Assembly: GCF_003201835.2 (NCBI RefSeq)
Contig: NZ_CP029289.2
Span: forward strand, 62,001 to 126,000
Source of the DNA: Acidianus brierleyi
GTDB lineage: Archaea > Thermoproteota > Thermoprotei_A > Sulfolobales > Sulfolobaceae
Direction of reading: 5' to 3'
Length of the DNA: 64,000 nt
Position numbers and translations under genes: made by a program
Shown: positions 62,752-64,000 of the stretch, in pieces
How the letters are laid out: each line of letters starts with the position of its first letter
How positions within the stretch are numbered: position 1 is the first letter of the stretch
Notes under the pieces: generated by a model
Database searches by the model: none
The model's input: the letters and a program-made list of their open reading frames with translations, nothing else
Told to the model about the DNA's origin: nothing

Positions 62752-63993
62752 TTACAATTCAAACATGGTTATCGATAACAAGAACATTATCAAGAAAAAT
62801 GAATATTTATTCAATAAAATATCAAATATAGAAATGATAAAGAAAATATATCTCAAAATCTCAACAGAATTTGGTGTAAGATTATCACTATGTATCTTAG
62901 GGGTAACACGCCAAGAGAACTTAACTCTAAAAAACCCTTGGATAAAACCAATCATCGCCGCAAATACTACTATTATCCCACTTAAATCAGCTTCCTTCGG
63001 ATTTTTGGATGAATAAATTAATAGCGAAAATCCATAAATAATGATTGAAATAATGAATATATATACATTTATAGAATATGGTAATAAGGATAAAAGTATA
63101 ATAATGGATAGAAAAAGTGAATATACGCCCCATTGTATTACATAGAGGAATCCTTCTAGTCCCTTAATTCCTTTTTTAATTAATTTTAATCCATCTAAAA
63201 ATAACTCTCCTGAACCATATGCCCAACGTTTTATCTGCATATATAAATCATAATAATTCAATGGCGAAAGGATAGATATCGATGGCTCATCAAAATAATA
63301 TATTCGTATATTATTAAGAGCTAATCTTATTCCTAGCTCAAGATCTTCTGTAACAACATTTTCCTTCCATCCGCCTATATTAACTAAAATAGATTTTTTT
63401 ATAGCAAACGCCGAGCCATTAGGAAATATATATAACCCTCTCATGAACCTACCTCTGAATAATGAAGACATTGAAAAATCAGTGAAATATGAATATATTC
63501 TGCCTATACCTTGAGCATTTCTAACTTTCAACCTTAATGAAATTACGTTATATTTTAGTAAATACGATACATGTTTCAAAAAATCTTTATCTACTCTTGC
63601 TTCTGCATCAAGAAATACTAAAAAATCTCCACTGCTCAAATTTACTCCAAAATTTAATGCACCTGCTTTTCTCCCTGTTGGCACTTCTCTCCTTACTATC
63701 TTAAAATTCTTTGGATATGGAATAGATAAATATTTTTCAAATATTTCCTGTTTGTCATCTGAAACTATTATAACCTCATAATTATCATAATCAAGTTCAG
63801 AAAGGTTCCTTATTAAATCTCTAATAGTATCTACTTCCTCGTCTTTTATTGCTATTATTATGGATATTTTTTTATTTCTATCATATCCTATCTCAACAAT
63901 CTTCTTACTGGAAAAATATAATGCCTGTAAAACAAACCATATAGAAGAAATAATTGATGATAATAGCAAAAGTATACTTAAGAAAAAACTCAT
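62752..63993 (-). CDS. Membrane family 2 glycosyltransferase
   Basis: This 413-residue protein has one N-terminal helix, a GT2 catalytic domain and three to four C-terminal helices. Visible motifs are ISIIIAIKDEEVD at the start of the fold, GRKAGALNFGV, the DxD-like FLDAEARVD, TEDLELG, and QIKRWAYGSGE, equivalent to the QxxRW of processive synthases. It probably builds an extracellular polysaccharide or glycolipid from nucleotide sugars. It starts near the right edge (ATG at 63993) and is convergent with the secretion ATPase gene. Confidence 0.87.
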   Translation of the reverse strand: MSFFLSILLLLSSIISSIWFVLQALYFSSKKIVEIGYDRNKKISIIIAIKDEEVDTIRDLIRNLSELDYDNYEVIIVSDDKQEIFEKYLSIPYPKNFKIVRREVPTGRKAGALNFGVNLSSGDFLVFLDAEARVDKDFLKHVSYLLKYNVISLRLKVRNAQGIGRIYSYFTDFSMSSLFRGRFMRGLYIFPNGSAFAIKKSILVNIGGWKENVVTEDLELGIRLALNNIRIYYFDEPSISILSPLNYYDLYMQIKRWAYGSGELFLDGLKLIKKGIKGLEGFLYVIQWGVYSLFLSIIILLSLLPYSINVYIFIISIIIYGFSLLIYSSKNPKEADLSGIIVVFAAMIGFIQGFFRVKFSWRVTPKIHSDNLTPNSVEILRYIFFIISIFDILLNKYSFFLIMFLLSITMFEL

Positions 63994-64000
63994 TCCTTCA

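Overview
The window is about 64 kb of AT-rich archaeal DNA from a thermoacidophilic member of the Sulfolobales, most likely Acidianus or a close relative. The evidence is a Sul7d-type chromatin protein, a doxD-doxA thiosulfate:quinone oxidoreductase pair like that described from Acidianus ambivalens, leaderless genes behind TATA-like boxes, GGTGA ribosome-binding sites inside operons, and archaeal information-processing operons (aIF1A-Rio1-KH protein; aIF2beta-DUF424-Nmd3-RNase HII-TGS protein). I saw no rRNA, tRNA or CRISPR array.

Layout. 1-8.4 kb: two pilin-like genes at the left edge, a medium-chain dehydrogenase, Hsp20, and a sulfur-metabolism cluster read leftward (doxD, doxA, a DUF929 protein, an ABC1/UbiB kinase). 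8.5-18.5 kb: transporters. They include an MFS gene with an in-frame TGA, a molybdopterin sulfite-oxidase-like enzyme, an ABC exporter, and a Lon-like (COG1750-type) protease gene split by a small IS200/IS605-type element. 18.5-29.5 kb: the most plastic part. It has two DUF3800-family loci, one intact and one decayed, each next to a structured repeat RNA; an MFS gene wrecked by an IS110-type remnant plus a second copy of the same IS605-type element; a peptidase; and an operon of an unknown protein, a duplicated GRDP-like protein and an MFS transporter that apparently starts with CTG. 29.8-40.8 kb: cell-surface and export genes (a large MmpL/RND protein, a secreted beta-propeller, secreted and membrane proteins) interleaved with two MinD/ParA-like ATPases. 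A 1.6-kb nearly gene-free stretch lies at 36.2-37.8 kb. 40.8-58.7 kb: mostly conserved housekeeping genes. 58.9-64 kb: a type IV pilus-like membrane platform and secretion ATPase, then a family 2 glycosyltransferase.

The signal I rate highest is an RNA-like element at 18722-18836, just upstream of an intact DUF3800 gene. It holds a 33-bp exact direct repeat; each copy folds as a hairpin with its own closing stem, and a competing 9-bp outer stem encloses both. A diverged single copy with the same sequence core and its own TATA-like box lies at 26831-26875, upstream of a second, frameshifted DUF3800 gene 8 kb away. RNA motifs associated with DUF3800 genes have been proposed from comparative genomics. 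This looks like a Sulfolobales representative whose function is unknown.

Other noteworthy points: precise in-frame restoration of the protease gene if a 505-bp element is removed; conservation in two element copies of a tnpB 3' remnant with its own TATA-like box and an omegaRNA-like 3' hairpin; a 19-residue lysine-rich micro-ORF; and a TGS-domain protein that has lost its GTPase P-loop.
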